A stretch of DNA of 29,298 bases. Source: DASZIT01 sp035948855. Lineage in GTDB: Bacteria; Actinomycetota; Acidimicrobiia; Acidimicrobiales; RAAP-2. Each line of letters starts with the position of its first letter. Within the stretch, counting starts at the first letter, position 1. The position numbers and the translations under genes were made by a program. The stretch lies in the NCBI GenBank assembly GCA_035948855.1, contig DASZIT010000100.1:1-29298 (forward strand). Reading direction: 5' to 3'. The notes beneath the pieces were generated by a model. The model was given only the letters and a program-made list of their open reading frames with translations, searched no databases and was not told where the DNA came from. This document shows, one piece after another, positions 7,464-16,164 of this stretch.

Positions 7464-7510
7464 GGTTCCCCGGGGTATCGCTATTTTTTGTGTCAACTGA
7501 TTATATGCTG
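7464..7510 (+). promoter_or_regulatory. Candidate operator and AT-rich promoter zone before the GH16 gene
   Basis: The 158-bp gap before the glucanase has an imperfect 16-bp palindrome centred on CCCCGGGG (7464-7479; the outer bases pair at six of eight positions per arm). It is followed by an AT-rich stretch with TATATG at 7502-7507 as a possible -10. I could not find a good -35. The downstream leader ends in a strong Shine-Dalgarno, so this gene appears to be leadered, unlike several neighbours. Confidence 0.3.
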
Positions 7511-7535
7511 CTCCCTCGATCAGGAACCTCGCACC

Positions 7536-7545
7536 AAAGGGGGAG
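7536..7545 (+). promoter_or_regulatory. Strong ribosome binding site for the GH16 gene
   Basis: AAAGGGGGAG lies nine bases before ATG 7555. It is the clearest Shine-Dalgarno in the window and fixes the start of the glucanase at 7555. Confidence 0.75.
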
Positions 7546-7554
7546 CGGTACAAA

Positions 7555-8763
7555 ATGGCTTCGCGGCGGAGAAGACAACCGGCACACCGGGTACACCGTG
7601 CGTCCCCCGCGCATCGGATATCGCGCGCCTCCTCGGCTCATCGACGGTTGAAGCCTTGGACGGGATGGCTGACCTTCGTCGGGGCGGTTGCCGCCCTGGT
7701 CGCGGTGATCCTGGCGCCGGCGCAGTCCGCCCCCGTCAGCCCGGCGTCTGCCAATCTGTCGAGCACCCACTACCGCGTGGGCCTCGGAGGATGGCTCAGT
7801 GGCCTCGAAGGCCTGCTCGCCTCCCTCTTCCCGGTGCCTCCCACCACCACCACGACGACCACCGCGCCGTCCACCACCACCACGACGATCACCTCGACGT
7901 CCACCTCATCGACCACCACCACGACGACCGCCGGTCCGGGTCCGACATCGTGCGGCAATCAGCAAACCCTGGTAGCCGACGGTTCCACCTGGACGTGCAC
8001 CTTCGACAGCGAGTTCACCGGCACCTCGCTCAACACCAAGCAGTGGGTGCCGATCACCACCGCGACCAGCGGCTACACCTCCGGGCAAACCGCGTGCTTC
8101 ATGAACTCCCCGAAGAACATCTCGGTGGGCAATGGGTATCTGAGCCTGACCGCCCGGAAAGAAACGGTCCCGTTCCTCTGCCAGGACGAGTACGGATCCT
8201 TCTTCACCCCGTACTCCAGTGGGACGGTCAGCACCTACGGCTTGTTCTCCCAGGCCTACGGACGATTCGACATCAAGGCGAAGCTCCCGCCGGCGACGGT
8301 AGCCGGGCTCCAGACATCACTCTGGCTCACTCCCCAGAACCCGACCAAATACGGGCCGGGAACCGCGACCGGCGAGATCGACATCGCCGAGATGTTCAGC
8401 CAGTTCTCCACCCTGGCGATTCCCACCCTCCACTACAACTTCGACTCGACCACCGTCAATGCCGCCACTAACACCAACGTCGCCACCAACGACCAGTGCA
8501 CCATCGACCCGACCCAGTTCAACGACTATGTGCTGGAGTGGACTCCGACCACCATGACCACGATCTACAACGGTCACACCTGTCTGGTCGATCACTGGCT
8601 GCCCGCCTCCCCGGAAGTGAGTCCCCAGCCGTTCGACCAACCGTTCTATGTCAACCTGACCCAGGCGTTGGGCATCGGCACCAACGCCTTCAATCCGTCG
8701 AACACCCCGTTGCCGGCCACCAGTGAGATCAAATACGTGCGGGTGTGGCAACAGCAGCCTTGA
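7555..8763 (+). CDS. Secreted glycoside hydrolase family 16 (beta-glucanase-like)
   Basis: A 402-residue exported enzyme. Residues 1-34 are very Arg/His-rich; a hydrophobic segment follows (about 37-59, ending APAQSA), consistent with a signal peptide or anchor with a long basic n-region. Residues 95-127 are a Thr/Ser linker. Residues about 145-400 are the GH16 catalytic domain: the motif ExDxxE appears as GEIDIAE (Glu274 nucleophile, Asp276, Glu279 acid/base), followed by TLHYNF and FNDYVLEWTPTTMTTIYNG, and it ends in IKYVRVWQ. GH16 enzymes cut beta-1,3 or beta-1,3/1,4-glucans and related polysaccharides; the exact substrate cannot be read here. At least six Cys lie in the catalytic part, suggesting disulfides outside the cell. 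The convergent helicase-partner gene ends 42 nt away. Confidence 0.92.
   Translation: MASRRRRQPAHRVHRASPAHRISRASSAHRRLKPWTGWLTFVGAVAALVAVILAPAQSAPVSPASANLSSTHYRVGLGGWLSGLEGLLASLFPVPPTTTTTTTAPSTTTTTITSTSTSSTTTTTTAGPGPTSCGNQQTLVADGSTWTCTFDSEFTGTSLNTKQWVPITTATSGYTSGQTACFMNSPKNISVGNGYLSLTARKETVPFLCQDEYGSFFTPYSSGTVSTYGLFSQAYGRFDIKAKLPPATVAGLQTSLWLTPQNPTKYGPGTATGEIDIAEMFSQFSTLAIPTLHYNFDSTTVNAATNTNVATNDQCTIDPTQFNDYVLEWTPTTMTTIYNGHTCLVDHWLPASPEVSPQPFDQPFYVNLTQALGIGTNAFNPSNTPLPATSEIKYVRVWQQQP
7837..7935 (+). repeat. ACC/ACG trinucleotide-rich Thr linker
   Basis: This stretch is built almost wholly from ACC, ACG and TCG codons and encodes the Thr/Ser linker between the membrane/signal segment and the GH16 domain. 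Such runs are prone to slippage in whole codons, which changes linker length without breaking the frame. O-mannosylation of the Thr run is possible in Actinobacteria but is inference. Confidence 0.75.
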
Positions 8764-8805
8764 TCATCTGATTTGGTCGGCCCGGCGATCCGCGCCGCCA
8801 CCTGC

Positions 8806-9465
8806 TCAGCGGGCCAGTTCACTCTCGTCGAATGGGGGGCCGTCCGGGTCCCACCCGTTGCGGGTCTTCCGGTATGGGTACCAGTACCCGTCCCGGCCCA
8901 GTCGCAGCTGCTCGTCGTCCCGGGTGAGCCGGTTGCGCCGGGTGATGGTCGACGGTCCCAGTCGCCGGCGGCCAGGGTCGAGCTCGCCCGGGCCCGGATC
9001 CCACGAATCGACCAGGGCGGCGTAACCCCCGACCCCGCCGTCGTGCCAGGCCAACGCCCGTCGCTCGAGCTCTCGCGACGAGATGCCGGTGCTCCGGGCG
9101 AGTTCGGCCAGACTCGGACCCAGGTCAGCATCGACGAGATCTGACTCGAAGAGGGCGGCCGCCCACCGGGCGAGGTCCTGCTCGACCGACAAGGCCAGGC
9201 CGGTCTCCACCTCGCCCGATGCCAGCGCCCAGGCCCGGGCGGCGGCGTCATAGGCCAGCACCCGCAACGAATCGGCCAGGAATCGTTGGTCACCGGGCAG
9301 ATCGGTCACCCCGATGTCGGGGCGGCCCGGCACCCGGGGCGGAGGGGGGATGGCCGGAACCGGCCCGGGCTGGCGTGACCAGGCATCGCCGGCCCCGACC
9401 CCTTCGTCCAGATCGATCGGGTCAACCCCGTCAGTCGGGGGGGACGGAGGTCGCGCCGGGCTCAC
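8806..9465 (-). CDS. Helicase-coupled protein, probable SWIM-partner remnant without the zinc finger
   Basis: A 219-residue cytoplasmic protein. Residues 1-50 are Pro-rich and probably disordered. The middle is helical, with LADSLRVLAYDAAARAWALASGE and LAELARSTGISSRELERRALAW. The end, LRLGRDGYWYPYRKTRNGW followed by DPDGPP, resembles the C-terminal tail of the SWIM zinc-finger proteins that accompany HelZ/Rv2101-like SNF2 helicases in Actinobacteria; this comparison is from memory. No Cys is present, so the SWIM motif (CxCx(n)CxH) is missing. The GTG start overlaps the helicase stop as GTGA, so the two are translationally coupled and probably work in one complex. The function is unknown. It could be a reduced SWIM protein or an independent helicase-associated factor. 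Confidence 0.75.
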   Translation of the reverse strand: MSPARPPSPPTDGVDPIDLDEGVGAGDAWSRQPGPVPAIPPPPRVPGRPDIGVTDLPGDQRFLADSLRVLAYDAAARAWALASGEVETGLALSVEQDLARWAAALFESDLVDADLGPSLAELARSTGISSRELERRALAWHDGGVGGYAALVDSWDPGPGELDPGRRRLGPSTITRRNRLTRDDEQLRLGRDGYWYPYRKTRNGWDPDGPPFDESELAR

Positions 9466-12368
9466 CGGTCGTCACCTGACGAACTGAGGGTGACCAGTTC
9501 GGCGAGCTCATCGTCGGAGAGCTCGGTCAGCCACGCCTCCCCCTCCCCCACCACTACGTCGGCCAGATTGCGCTTCCGTTCGAGCATGACGGCGATCCGA
9601 TCCTCCAGCGTGCCTTCGGTGATCAGACGGTGCACCTGCACCGGCCGGTGCTGGCCGATCCGGTGGGCCCGGTCGGTGGCCTGGTCCTCCACCGCCGGAT
9701 TCCACCAGCGGTCGAAATGGATCACGTGGGTCGCCCGGGTCAGATTCAGACCCACCCCACCGGCTTTCAACGAAAGCAAGAACACCGGTGCCTCTCCGCG
9801 CTGGAATGCCTCCACCATCTCCTCACGGCGGTGGGTGGCGACACCGCCGTGGAGAAACAGGGTGCCCACCCCCAATTCCTTCAAGCGGGACTCGATCAGG
9901 GTGAGCATCTCCACGAACTGGCTGAATACCAGCACCGATTCCCCTTCAGCCAGGATCACCTCGAGCAGTTCCTCCAGGGCGGCCAGCTTGCCCGATCGGC
10001 CCATCGCCGGACCTGGCTCGTGGAGGTACTGGGCCGGGTGGTTGCAGATCTGCTTCAACACCGTCAACAACCGGAGCACCATGCCCCGTCGGGAGATCCC
10101 GGTGCGCTCGGCGATGACCGCCAACGCCTCGGTCACCTCGCCGGCATACAGCCCGGCCTGCTCCGGGGTGAGCGGGACCGGCAGGTCGGATACCGTCCGG
10201 GGCGGCAGTTCCGGGGAGATGGTCGGATCCGTCTTCCGCCGGCGGAGCAGGAACGGGCGGATCACCCGGGTGAGCCGGTCGGTGACCTCGGCGTCGTGGT
10301 ACCGCTCCACCGGTACCGCCACCGAGCGCCGGAACCGTCGGAGCGGGCCCAGCAGCCCCGGCGTGGTCCAGTCGAGGATCGACCAGAGCTCGGTCAGCCG
10401 ATTTTCCACTGGGGTGCCGGTCAACGCCACCCGGGCGGAGGCCGGTATCGCCCGCAATGACCGGGCCGTCTCCGAGACCGGGTTCTTGGCGTGTTGGGCC
10501 TCATCGGCCACCACCACGGAGAACCCGGCCGCCGACAGCGCCTGGTGGTCGCGGCGGACCACCCCGTAGGTGGCCAGTACCACCTCGTCCTCGGCCAGGT
10601 CATCGAGATGGCGGTCGCCGCCGTGATATCGGCGGACCGGCACCCCGGGAGCGAAACGATGCAGCTCCCGTTCCCAATTGCCTAACAACGAGGTGGGACA
10701 GACGACCAACATGGTGCCCGGGCCCCGCGACCGGCGATGGAGGTGGAGGGCGATGACCTGAATCGTCTTCCCCAGTCCCATGTCGTCGGCCAGGCATCCG
10801 CCCAACCCGAGGTGGCACATCTGCTCGAGCCAGGCCACCCCCCGGAGCTGGTACGGGCGCAACTCCCCGACCAGGCCGGGCGGCGGAGCCAGGTCGCCGA
10901 TCGATTCGTCCCCGGCCAGGTTGGCCAGTCGTTCGACCAGGTCGGCGAGGGCCCCGCTGGCGATCACCGGGACCCGTTCCCCGCCGATCTCCGCGTCTCC
11001 GCCGAGGAGGGACCCGATGGCGTCGCCACTTCCGATCCGCTCCACCCGACCCGAGGTGGCCTTCTCCACCAACGACAGGTCGGCCATCATCCATCGACCG
11101 CGCAGGCGCACGATCCCGCCGCGGGCAGTGGCCAGTCGGGCCAGCTCCTCCTCGGTCAGGACCACGCCGTCCATCGCCACCCGCCACCGGAAATCGAGCA
11201 CGGTGTCGAGGGTCAGCCCACCGGCGACCGGGGTGCCGGTTCCGATCGGCGGTGACGAGATCGCGGCTTCCAACGTCAGTCCGGTTGACGAGAGTTGTGA
11301 CGGCCACACCACTTGGATGCCGGCCCGGCCGAGCGCGACTCCCCCCTCACCGGCCAGGTCTTCGATGGCGGCGTCGTCCAACGGGAGCGACCCCGTCGAT
11401 CCCGCCGCAGTGAGGGGCAGCAGTGGCGGCCACGCCCGGGCCCCGCGATAGAGGGCCAAGCGCAACCCCTCGGCCACCGCCTCGCCGAACCCGGTCCGCC
11501 GATCGGGGCGAAGCTCGGCGAGGTCGGCCTGATCGACCACCTGACCGGGGTCGTCGCGGCTGGTCAGCTGGACCACGCCACAGGCCGCCGGCCCGGAACC
11601 CCCGTCGTCACCCCACGACGCCGGGTCTCCGGAAAACTCCACCCGGAGCCCAACGGTCGGTCCGGTGTCGATGCCGGGCTCGGCCCCGGCCAGCCAGTGC
11701 CGCAGGTCGCCCACCGGCTGGGGCGCCCAGGCGGAGAACAGCGGTGATCCGGTCACCAGTTCTGCCGCCGGGGTCCGGACCAGCGAATCAGCCAGCGCGT
11801 CCCAGGCCGCCCGGATCAGCCAGGACGGCGAGTGGAGCCGCAGTGGCGACGAGCCGTCGAGGGGGAGGGCGTGAGCCCAGGCCGGAAACGACTCGGCCAG
11901 CTCCTCGAGCTGACCGAGATCGGCCGGGCCCAGGGGTCCGACTCTCCAGCCGTCATTCCCGGCGGCGGTGACGACCGGGAACAGACGGCCGCGCGCCACC
12001 ACCCCGAGCCCGGCGGTCATCACCGCCGCCCACACCCGGGCACTGGTGCGGGGCGGACTCATTGGATGGCTGCTATCCAGCTCCATCAACAACGGGAGGA
12101 GTTCGGCCACCGACCGGTGGGTGGCCGGAACCCGTCGGCGGCGGATGCTGCGGCCCGCCGGCGCCACCACTTCGACCGCATCGACACCGCGATCACCATC
12201 ACCCGCCGCCGGGGTGCTCCCGCGGCGCGGGTCGAAGAGCACAAACCGCCCACCGCGAGGAGGATCGGCGGGTTGGAAGGTGATTTCCCAACTCGCCAAC
12301 GGCTCGGGGCCGAGACCGGCATCCGGCTTCGCCTGCCCATCCTGGATGTCGGTCGGGCGAAGGGACAT
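9462..12368 (-). CDS. SNF2-family DEAD/DEAH helicase (HelZ/Rv2101-like)
   Basis: A 968-residue ATP-dependent SNF2/RapA-type DNA translocase. The first about 490 residues match the bacterial SNF2-associated N-terminal region (DUF3670-like) of the HelZ group. The motor begins with LRPYQLRGVAWLEQM. Walker A is DDMGLGKT (about 530-537), motif II is DEAQ (about 621-624), motif III is LTGTPVENRL (about 645), and motif V is LKAGGVGLNLTRA, followed by DRWWNPAVEDQATDRAHRIGQ-type motif VI near 885-905. All catalytic motifs look intact. Known relatives act in chromosome remodelling, repair or transcription recycling; the role here is not known. There is no Shine-Dalgarno before ATG 12368, and TAGGTT lies eight bases upstream, so the mRNA may be leaderless. 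The downstream partner gene is coupled by GTGA. Confidence 0.93.
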   Translation of the reverse strand: MSLRPTDIQDGQAKPDAGLGPEPLASWEITFQPADPPRGGRFVLFDPRRGSTPAAGDGDRGVDAVEVVAPAGRSIRRRRVPATHRSVAELLPLLMELDSSHPMSPPRTSARVWAAVMTAGLGVVARGRLFPVVTAAGNDGWRVGPLGPADLGQLEELAESFPAWAHALPLDGSSPLRLHSPSWLIRAAWDALADSLVRTPAAELVTGSPLFSAWAPQPVGDLRHWLAGAEPGIDTGPTVGLRVEFSGDPASWGDDGGSGPAACGVVQLTSRDDPGQVVDQADLAELRPDRRTGFGEAVAEGLRLALYRGARAWPPLLPLTAAGSTGSLPLDDAAIEDLAGEGGVALGRAGIQVVWPSQLSSTGLTLEAAISSPPIGTGTPVAGGLTLDTVLDFRWRVAMDGVVLTEEELARLATARGGIVRLRGRWMMADLSLVEKATSGRVERIGSGDAIGSLLGGDAEIGGERVPVIASGALADLVERLANLAGDESIGDLAPPPGLVGELRPYQLRGVAWLEQMCHLGLGGCLADDMGLGKTIQVIALHLHRRSRGPGTMLVVCPTSLLGNWERELHRFAPGVPVRRYHGGDRHLDDLAEDEVVLATYGVVRRDHQALSAAGFSVVVADEAQHAKNPVSETARSLRAIPASARVALTGTPVENRLTELWSILDWTTPGLLGPLRRFRRSVAVPVERYHDAEVTDRLTRVIRPFLLRRRKTDPTISPELPPRTVSDLPVPLTPEQAGLYAGEVTEALAVIAERTGISRRGMVLRLLTVLKQICNHPAQYLHEPGPAMGRSGKLAALEELLEVILAEGESVLVFSQFVEMLTLIESRLKELGVGTLFLHGGVATHRREEMVEAFQRGEAPVFLLSLKAGGVGLNLTRATHVIHFDRWWNPAVEDQATDRAHRIGQHRPVQVHRLITEGTLEDRIAVMLERKRNLADVVVGEGEAWLTELSDDELAELVTLSSSGDDR

Positions 12369-12376
12369 GCATTGGC

Positions 12377-12382
12377 AACCTA
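12377..12382 (-). promoter_or_regulatory. Candidate leaderless -10 (TAGGTT) for the helicase gene
   Basis: Read on the minus strand, TAGGTT matches TANNNT and sits eight bases before ATG 12368, where no Shine-Dalgarno is visible. This would place the transcript start at or next to the start codon. It suggests the helicase has its own promoter within the 54-bp gap after the carboxyltransferase gene. Confidence 0.35.
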
Positions 12383-12422
12383 TCCCGGTTCACCCGTTGG
12401 CCGTCCGCCGAGGGTGACCGAT

Positions 12423-14276
12423 CTACCAGGTGTCGATGCAGGCCCGTTTCTTGCCGGACCGCGGCGGGGTCGGCGGCACCGCCCGAAGGGTCTCGACGAT
12501 CCGGCGCCGGGTGTCGACCGGGTCGATGACGTCGTCGATCTCGAACGCCGAAGCGACATTGAGGGCCTTGCCGTGCTCATAGGCCCGGGCCACCATCCGG
12601 TCGAACAGCTCCGCTCGTTCGGTCTCGTCCTCCACTGCATCGAGCTCTCGGCGGAATCCGAGCTGCACCGCCCCCTCGAGACCCATCCCGCCGAGCTCGC
12701 CGGTCGGCCACGCCACCGTGAACAGCGGGGTGCGGAAACTCCCTCCGGCCATGGCCTGGGCGCCGAGGCCGTATCCCTTCCGCAGGATGACGGTGAAGAA
12801 GGGCACCGTGAGGCTGGCCCCGGTCACGAACATCCGGCTGAAGTGGCGCACCTGCCCGGTCTTCTCCGCCTCCGGGCCCACCATGAACCCGGGGGTGTCA
12901 CAGAGGAACAGCACCGGGAGATCGTGGCCGTCGCACAGTTGCAGGAAGCGGGCCGCCTTGTCGGCGCCGTCGCGGTCGATGGCCCCACCCAGATGTACCG
13001 GGTTGTTGGCCACCACCCCCATCGGTCGCCCCTCCACCCGGATCAGCGCGGTCACCATCCCCGCCCCGAAGCCCGACCGCAGCTCCAGCACCGACCCGGT
13101 GTCGGCCAGGGTAGTGATGATGTCGCCGACGGGGTAGACCCGCAGACGGTTCTCCGGTATGGCCGAGCGCAGCTGCCGTTGGTCGGCGCAGGTCCACTCG
13201 GGTAGGGAGCCTTGAAAATAGGAGAGATACTGCTTGGCCAACCGGACGGCATGGGCGTCATCGTCGGCCACCAGGTCCACCACCCCGTTGGCCGTCTGCA
13301 CGTCGATGGGGCCGATCTCATCCGGGGTGACGACGCCGAGGCCCCCACCTTCGATCATGGCCGGCCCACCCATGCCGATCGACGATTCCCGGGTGGCGAT
13401 GACCACATCGCAGCAGCCGAGGAGGGCGGCGTTTCCGGCAAAGCACCGGCCGGAGGCGATTCCCACCAGCGGGACCAGCCCGCTCAATCCCCCGAAGAGG
13501 GCAAAGGCCATGCAGTCGAGCCCGGTGATCACCGAGTAGTCGGTGTCGCCGGGGCGCCCGCCCCCACCCTCCGCGAACAGGACGACCGGAAGCCGCAACC
13601 GTTCGATCAGATCGAACATCCTGTCCTTCTTGCGGTGGTTCTGCTGGCCCTGGGTCCCGGCCAGTACCGTGTAGTCGTAGGACAACGCCGCGCAGGCGGC
13701 CCGGTCCCCGAACTGATCACCGTTGACCCGACCGATGCCGGCCACCAAGCCGTCGGCCGGGGTCCGGGCGATCAGCTCTTCGAGGTCGCGCCGGTTCCGC
13801 TGGGCGGCGATGGCCAGGGATCCGTACTCGGTGAAGCTCGCCGGGTCGCACAGGTCGTCGATGTTCTCCCGAGCCGTGCGGCGATGCTCCCGGTGCCGGC
13901 GCTCGACCATCTCCGGCCGGGCCGGGTCGAGGGTCTTCGCCTGGCGGGCCAGGGTCTCGGCCAGATCAGGCCGGATGGTGGCGGGATCCCAGGCCTCCGA
14001 CGTCTCCTGCGTCTCGGGCTCAAAGCCGCCCGGATCGATGACCACCAGCGTCTCCCCGTCGGCCACTTGATCACCGACACCAACCGACACCGTGGCGACG
14101 GTGCCACCCCGGGAGGCAGAGACCACGTGTTCCATCTTCATCGACTCGATGATGACCAATGTCCCACCGGCGGCCACCTCCTGGCCGGGAGTGACTTCCA
14201 CCTTCACCACCGTGCCTTGGAGGGGACTGGCCACCGAGACACGGGTGGTCGGCTGGGATTCGGGATCTCGGCTCAC
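12423..14276 (-). CDS. Biotinyl domain-carboxyltransferase fusion (acyl-CoA carboxylase subunit)
   Basis: A 617-residue fusion. Residues about 12-85 are a biotin carboxyl-carrier domain with the biotinylation motif ESMKME (Lys47). Residues about 105-600 are a carboxyltransferase of the AccD/PccB type, with FTEYGSLAIAAQRNRRD, ASGRCFAGNAALLGCCDVVIATRESSIGMGGPAMI, CDTPGFMVGP and GYGLGAQAMAGGSF. It transfers carboxyl from biotin to an acyl-CoA such as acetyl-, propionyl- or long-chain acyl-CoA. The order BCCP-CT equals the C-terminal half of single-chain long-chain acyl-CoA carboxylases (BC-BT-BCCP-CT), but no biotin carboxylase is present in the window, so that activity must come from another locus. 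The GTG start has AGGCGGGG upstream. The gene lies 90 nt after the ABC-F gene on the same strand. Confidence 0.9.
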   Translation of the reverse strand: MSRDPESQPTTRVSVASPLQGTVVKVEVTPGQEVAAGGTLVIIESMKMEHVVSASRGGTVATVSVGVGDQVADGETLVVIDPGGFEPETQETSEAWDPATIRPDLAETLARQAKTLDPARPEMVERRHREHRRTARENIDDLCDPASFTEYGSLAIAAQRNRRDLEELIARTPADGLVAGIGRVNGDQFGDRAACAALSYDYTVLAGTQGQQNHRKKDRMFDLIERLRLPVVLFAEGGGGRPGDTDYSVITGLDCMAFALFGGLSGLVPLVGIASGRCFAGNAALLGCCDVVIATRESSIGMGGPAMIEGGGLGVVTPDEIGPIDVQTANGVVDLVADDDAHAVRLAKQYLSYFQGSLPEWTCADQRQLRSAIPENRLRVYPVGDIITTLADTGSVLELRSGFGAGMVTALIRVEGRPMGVVANNPVHLGGAIDRDGADKAARFLQLCDGHDLPVLFLCDTPGFMVGPEAEKTGQVRHFSRMFVTGASLTVPFFTVILRKGYGLGAQAMAGGSFRTPLFTVAWPTGELGGMGLEGAVQLGFRRELDAVEDETERAELFDRMVARAYEHGKALNVASAFEIDDVIDPVDTRRRIVETLRAVPPTPPRSGKKRACIDTW

Positions 14277-14366
14277 CGCCGCCCCGCCTGGATTGCCCGT
14301 CGCTGGATCATGAGATGACGCTAATGGTCCGCCACGTATCGACGTGGGAATGGGCGAGGATCCCCT

Positions 14367-16103
14367 TCACCGGTCCGACTCGGCTGTCTCCGCCAACGAA
14401 AGCCACTGTTCCTCGGCCGCTTCCATACTGGCCTGGGCCTCGGCCAGTTCGGAGCCCACCCGGGCCATCTCGGCATGACCTTCCGCCCCGGCCAGAGCCT
14501 CGGTCAGTTGCTCCCTCCGCCGACGGAGCCGGGCCACCTCCTTTTCCAGCTCTCGCAGCTGACGGCCGAGGGGATTCCGAACCTCGGGTCCCGACGGCGC
14601 CGGCCGGGGAGTCGAAGTCGGCTTCGACCGGGATGGCGACCCGGTCCCGCTCACCGCTCGGGCCACCCAGGCGGTCACGCCCCCCACGACCGGCGCGATC
14701 GTTCCGCCTGGCTCCACCGACACCAGCCGATCGGTGGTCCGGCCCAGAAAGGTCCGGTCGTGGCTGACCACCACCAGTGCCCCGGGCCAGTCTTCGAAGA
14801 AGTCCTCGACCATCCGCAAGGTGTCGAGGTCCAGGTCGTTGGTCGGCTCGTCGAGGAACAGGACGTTGGGCCGCGAAGCCAGGGCCAGTAACAGCTGCAA
14901 CCGGCGACGTTCGCCACCGGACAGCGTTCCCACCCGGGCGAACGGTAAGCCCTCGGTGAACCAGAACCTCGCCATCAGCGCGTTGTCCTCGATGGAACCC
15001 GGGGATCGGTGAGGTCCGGCCACCAACTCGCGCACTTGGGCCCGGTCGTCGACTTCCATACCCCGCTGGTCGTAGTAGCCGATCACCGCAGTGGGACCGA
15101 CGTCGACCCGGCCGACGCTCGGCTCCCGGCGGCCGGCCAGGAGATCGAGCAGGGTCGACTTCCCGGATCCGTTGGCGCCCACGATGCCCAGCCGCTCGCC
15201 AGGGCCCACGGACAGATTGACGTCGGACAGCATCAACGGTCCTTCCGGTCGGTAGCGGAATCCCACCCCGATGCACTCGATCACCTTGTTCCCGAGCCGC
15301 GGGGTGCCGAGTCCCATCTCGAGGTCGCCGGCCCGCGACGCGGCTTCCGGGCGGGATTCGATGATTCGTACCGCGGCGTCGATGCGCGCCTGGGGCTTTC
15401 GTGACCGGGCCTGGGCTCCTCGCCGCAGCCAGGCCAACTCTCTCCGGGCCAGGTTCCGTCGCGAGGCTTCGGCGGATACGGCCCGTTCCTCGCGCACCGC
15501 CCGGGCCTCCAGGTAGGACCCGTAGCCGCCCTCGTGCAGGTAGGAACGTCCCCGGTCGAGCTCGACCATCCGGGTGGTCACCCGGTCGAGGAGCGCCCGG
15601 TCGTGGGTCACCAGCACCAGGCCGCCGCGGAAATCGAGGAGCCACCTCTCGAGCCAGGCCACCGCGCCCAGATCGAGGTGGTTGGTGGGCTCGTCGAGCA
15701 CCAGCAACTCGGCGGGCCGGGCCAGCACCCGGGCCAGGGCGACCCGCTTGGCCAGACCGCCGGAGAGCTCGGCGGTCTGGGTACCCAGCTCCCCACCCAG
15801 GCCCAGCCGATCGAGGGCCGCCTCGGCTTCCCAACCCTCCCCCACTGCTTGTCTCACCGTCTCCGACGGCAGGTGGGGATGCTGATCGAGGAACCCGACC
15901 CGGGTACCGCTGCCCCGGAGCACCTTCCCGTCAACCGGGTGATCGACGCCGGCTATCAGCCGGAGCAGCGTCGACTTTCCGGTGCCGTTGATGCCGACTA
16001 CGCCGATCCGGTCACCATCGGTGACGGTCAGTGACAACCCTTCGAACAGCGTCCGGTCGGCCGATCGGGCCCCTACCTGTTGCAGATCGACGAGTACAGC
16101 CAC
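14367..16103 (-). CDS. ABC-F family ATPase (Uup-like)
   Basis: A 578-residue soluble protein with two ABC cassettes and no membrane segments, typical of ABC-F translation factors. Cassette 1: Walker A GINGTGKST (37-45), signature LSGGLAKR (113-120), Walker B LLVLDEPTNHLD (133-144). Cassette 2: GANGSGKST (309-317), LSGGERRR (394-401), VLFLDEPTNDLD (414-425). The inter-domain linker holds the basic stretch ARRELAWLRRGAQARSRKPQ (219-238), which in ABC-F proteins contacts P-site tRNA. The C-terminal about 80 residues form a charged coiled coil, as in Uup. Proteins of this class act on the ribosome; a resistance role is possible but not shown. The GTG start has TACCGT seven bases upstream and no Shine-Dalgarno, so it is likely leaderless. 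Confidence 0.92.
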   Translation of the reverse strand: MAVLVDLQQVGARSADRTLFEGLSLTVTDGDRIGVVGINGTGKSTLLRLIAGVDHPVDGKVLRGSGTRVGFLDQHPHLPSETVRQAVGEGWEAEAALDRLGLGGELGTQTAELSGGLAKRVALARVLARPAELLVLDEPTNHLDLGAVAWLERWLLDFRGGLVLVTHDRALLDRVTTRMVELDRGRSYLHEGGYGSYLEARAVREERAVSAEASRRNLARRELAWLRRGAQARSRKPQARIDAAVRIIESRPEAASRAGDLEMGLGTPRLGNKVIECIGVGFRYRPEGPLMLSDVNLSVGPGERLGIVGANGSGKSTLLDLLAGRREPSVGRVDVGPTAVIGYYDQRGMEVDDRAQVRELVAGPHRSPGSIEDNALMARFWFTEGLPFARVGTLSGGERRRLQLLLALASRPNVLFLDEPTNDLDLDTLRMVEDFFEDWPGALVVVSHDRTFLGRTTDRLVSVEPGGTIAPVVGGVTAWVARAVSGTGSPSRSKPTSTPRPAPSGPEVRNPLGRQLRELEKEVARLRRRREQLTEALAGAEGHAEMARVGSELAEAQASMEAAEEQWLSLAETAESDR

Positions 16104-16110
16104 CCGGTGA

Positions 16111-16116
16111 ACGGTA
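16111..16116 (-). promoter_or_regulatory. Candidate leaderless -10 (TACCGT) for the ABC-F gene
   Basis: On the minus strand TACCGT (TANNNT) is followed by seven bases and GTG 16103. No Shine-Dalgarno is visible. The position fits a transcript that begins at the start codon, so ABC-F may be transcribed separately from hpnJ, whose stop lies 61 nt upstream. Confidence 0.35.
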
Positions 16117-16164
16117 CCGGCTCCGATCGGCGGGACCGATCGCGACGCGACCCCCGAATGGAAA

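Noticed and set aside
7433..7651. Small plus-strand gene in front of the GH16 gene
   Set aside because: No Shine-Dalgarno or family features, and it runs into the GH16 coding region whose own start has a strong Shine-Dalgarno.
11832..13205. 457-codon plus-strand open frame opposite the helicase and carboxyltransferase
   Set aside because: It spans two real minus-strand genes and has no family features.
14308..15834. Long minus-strand frame overlapping the ABC-F gene
   Set aside because: Same strand but other frame as an ABC-F protein with all motifs intact; its product is a compositionally biased Arg/Gly/Pro sequence.
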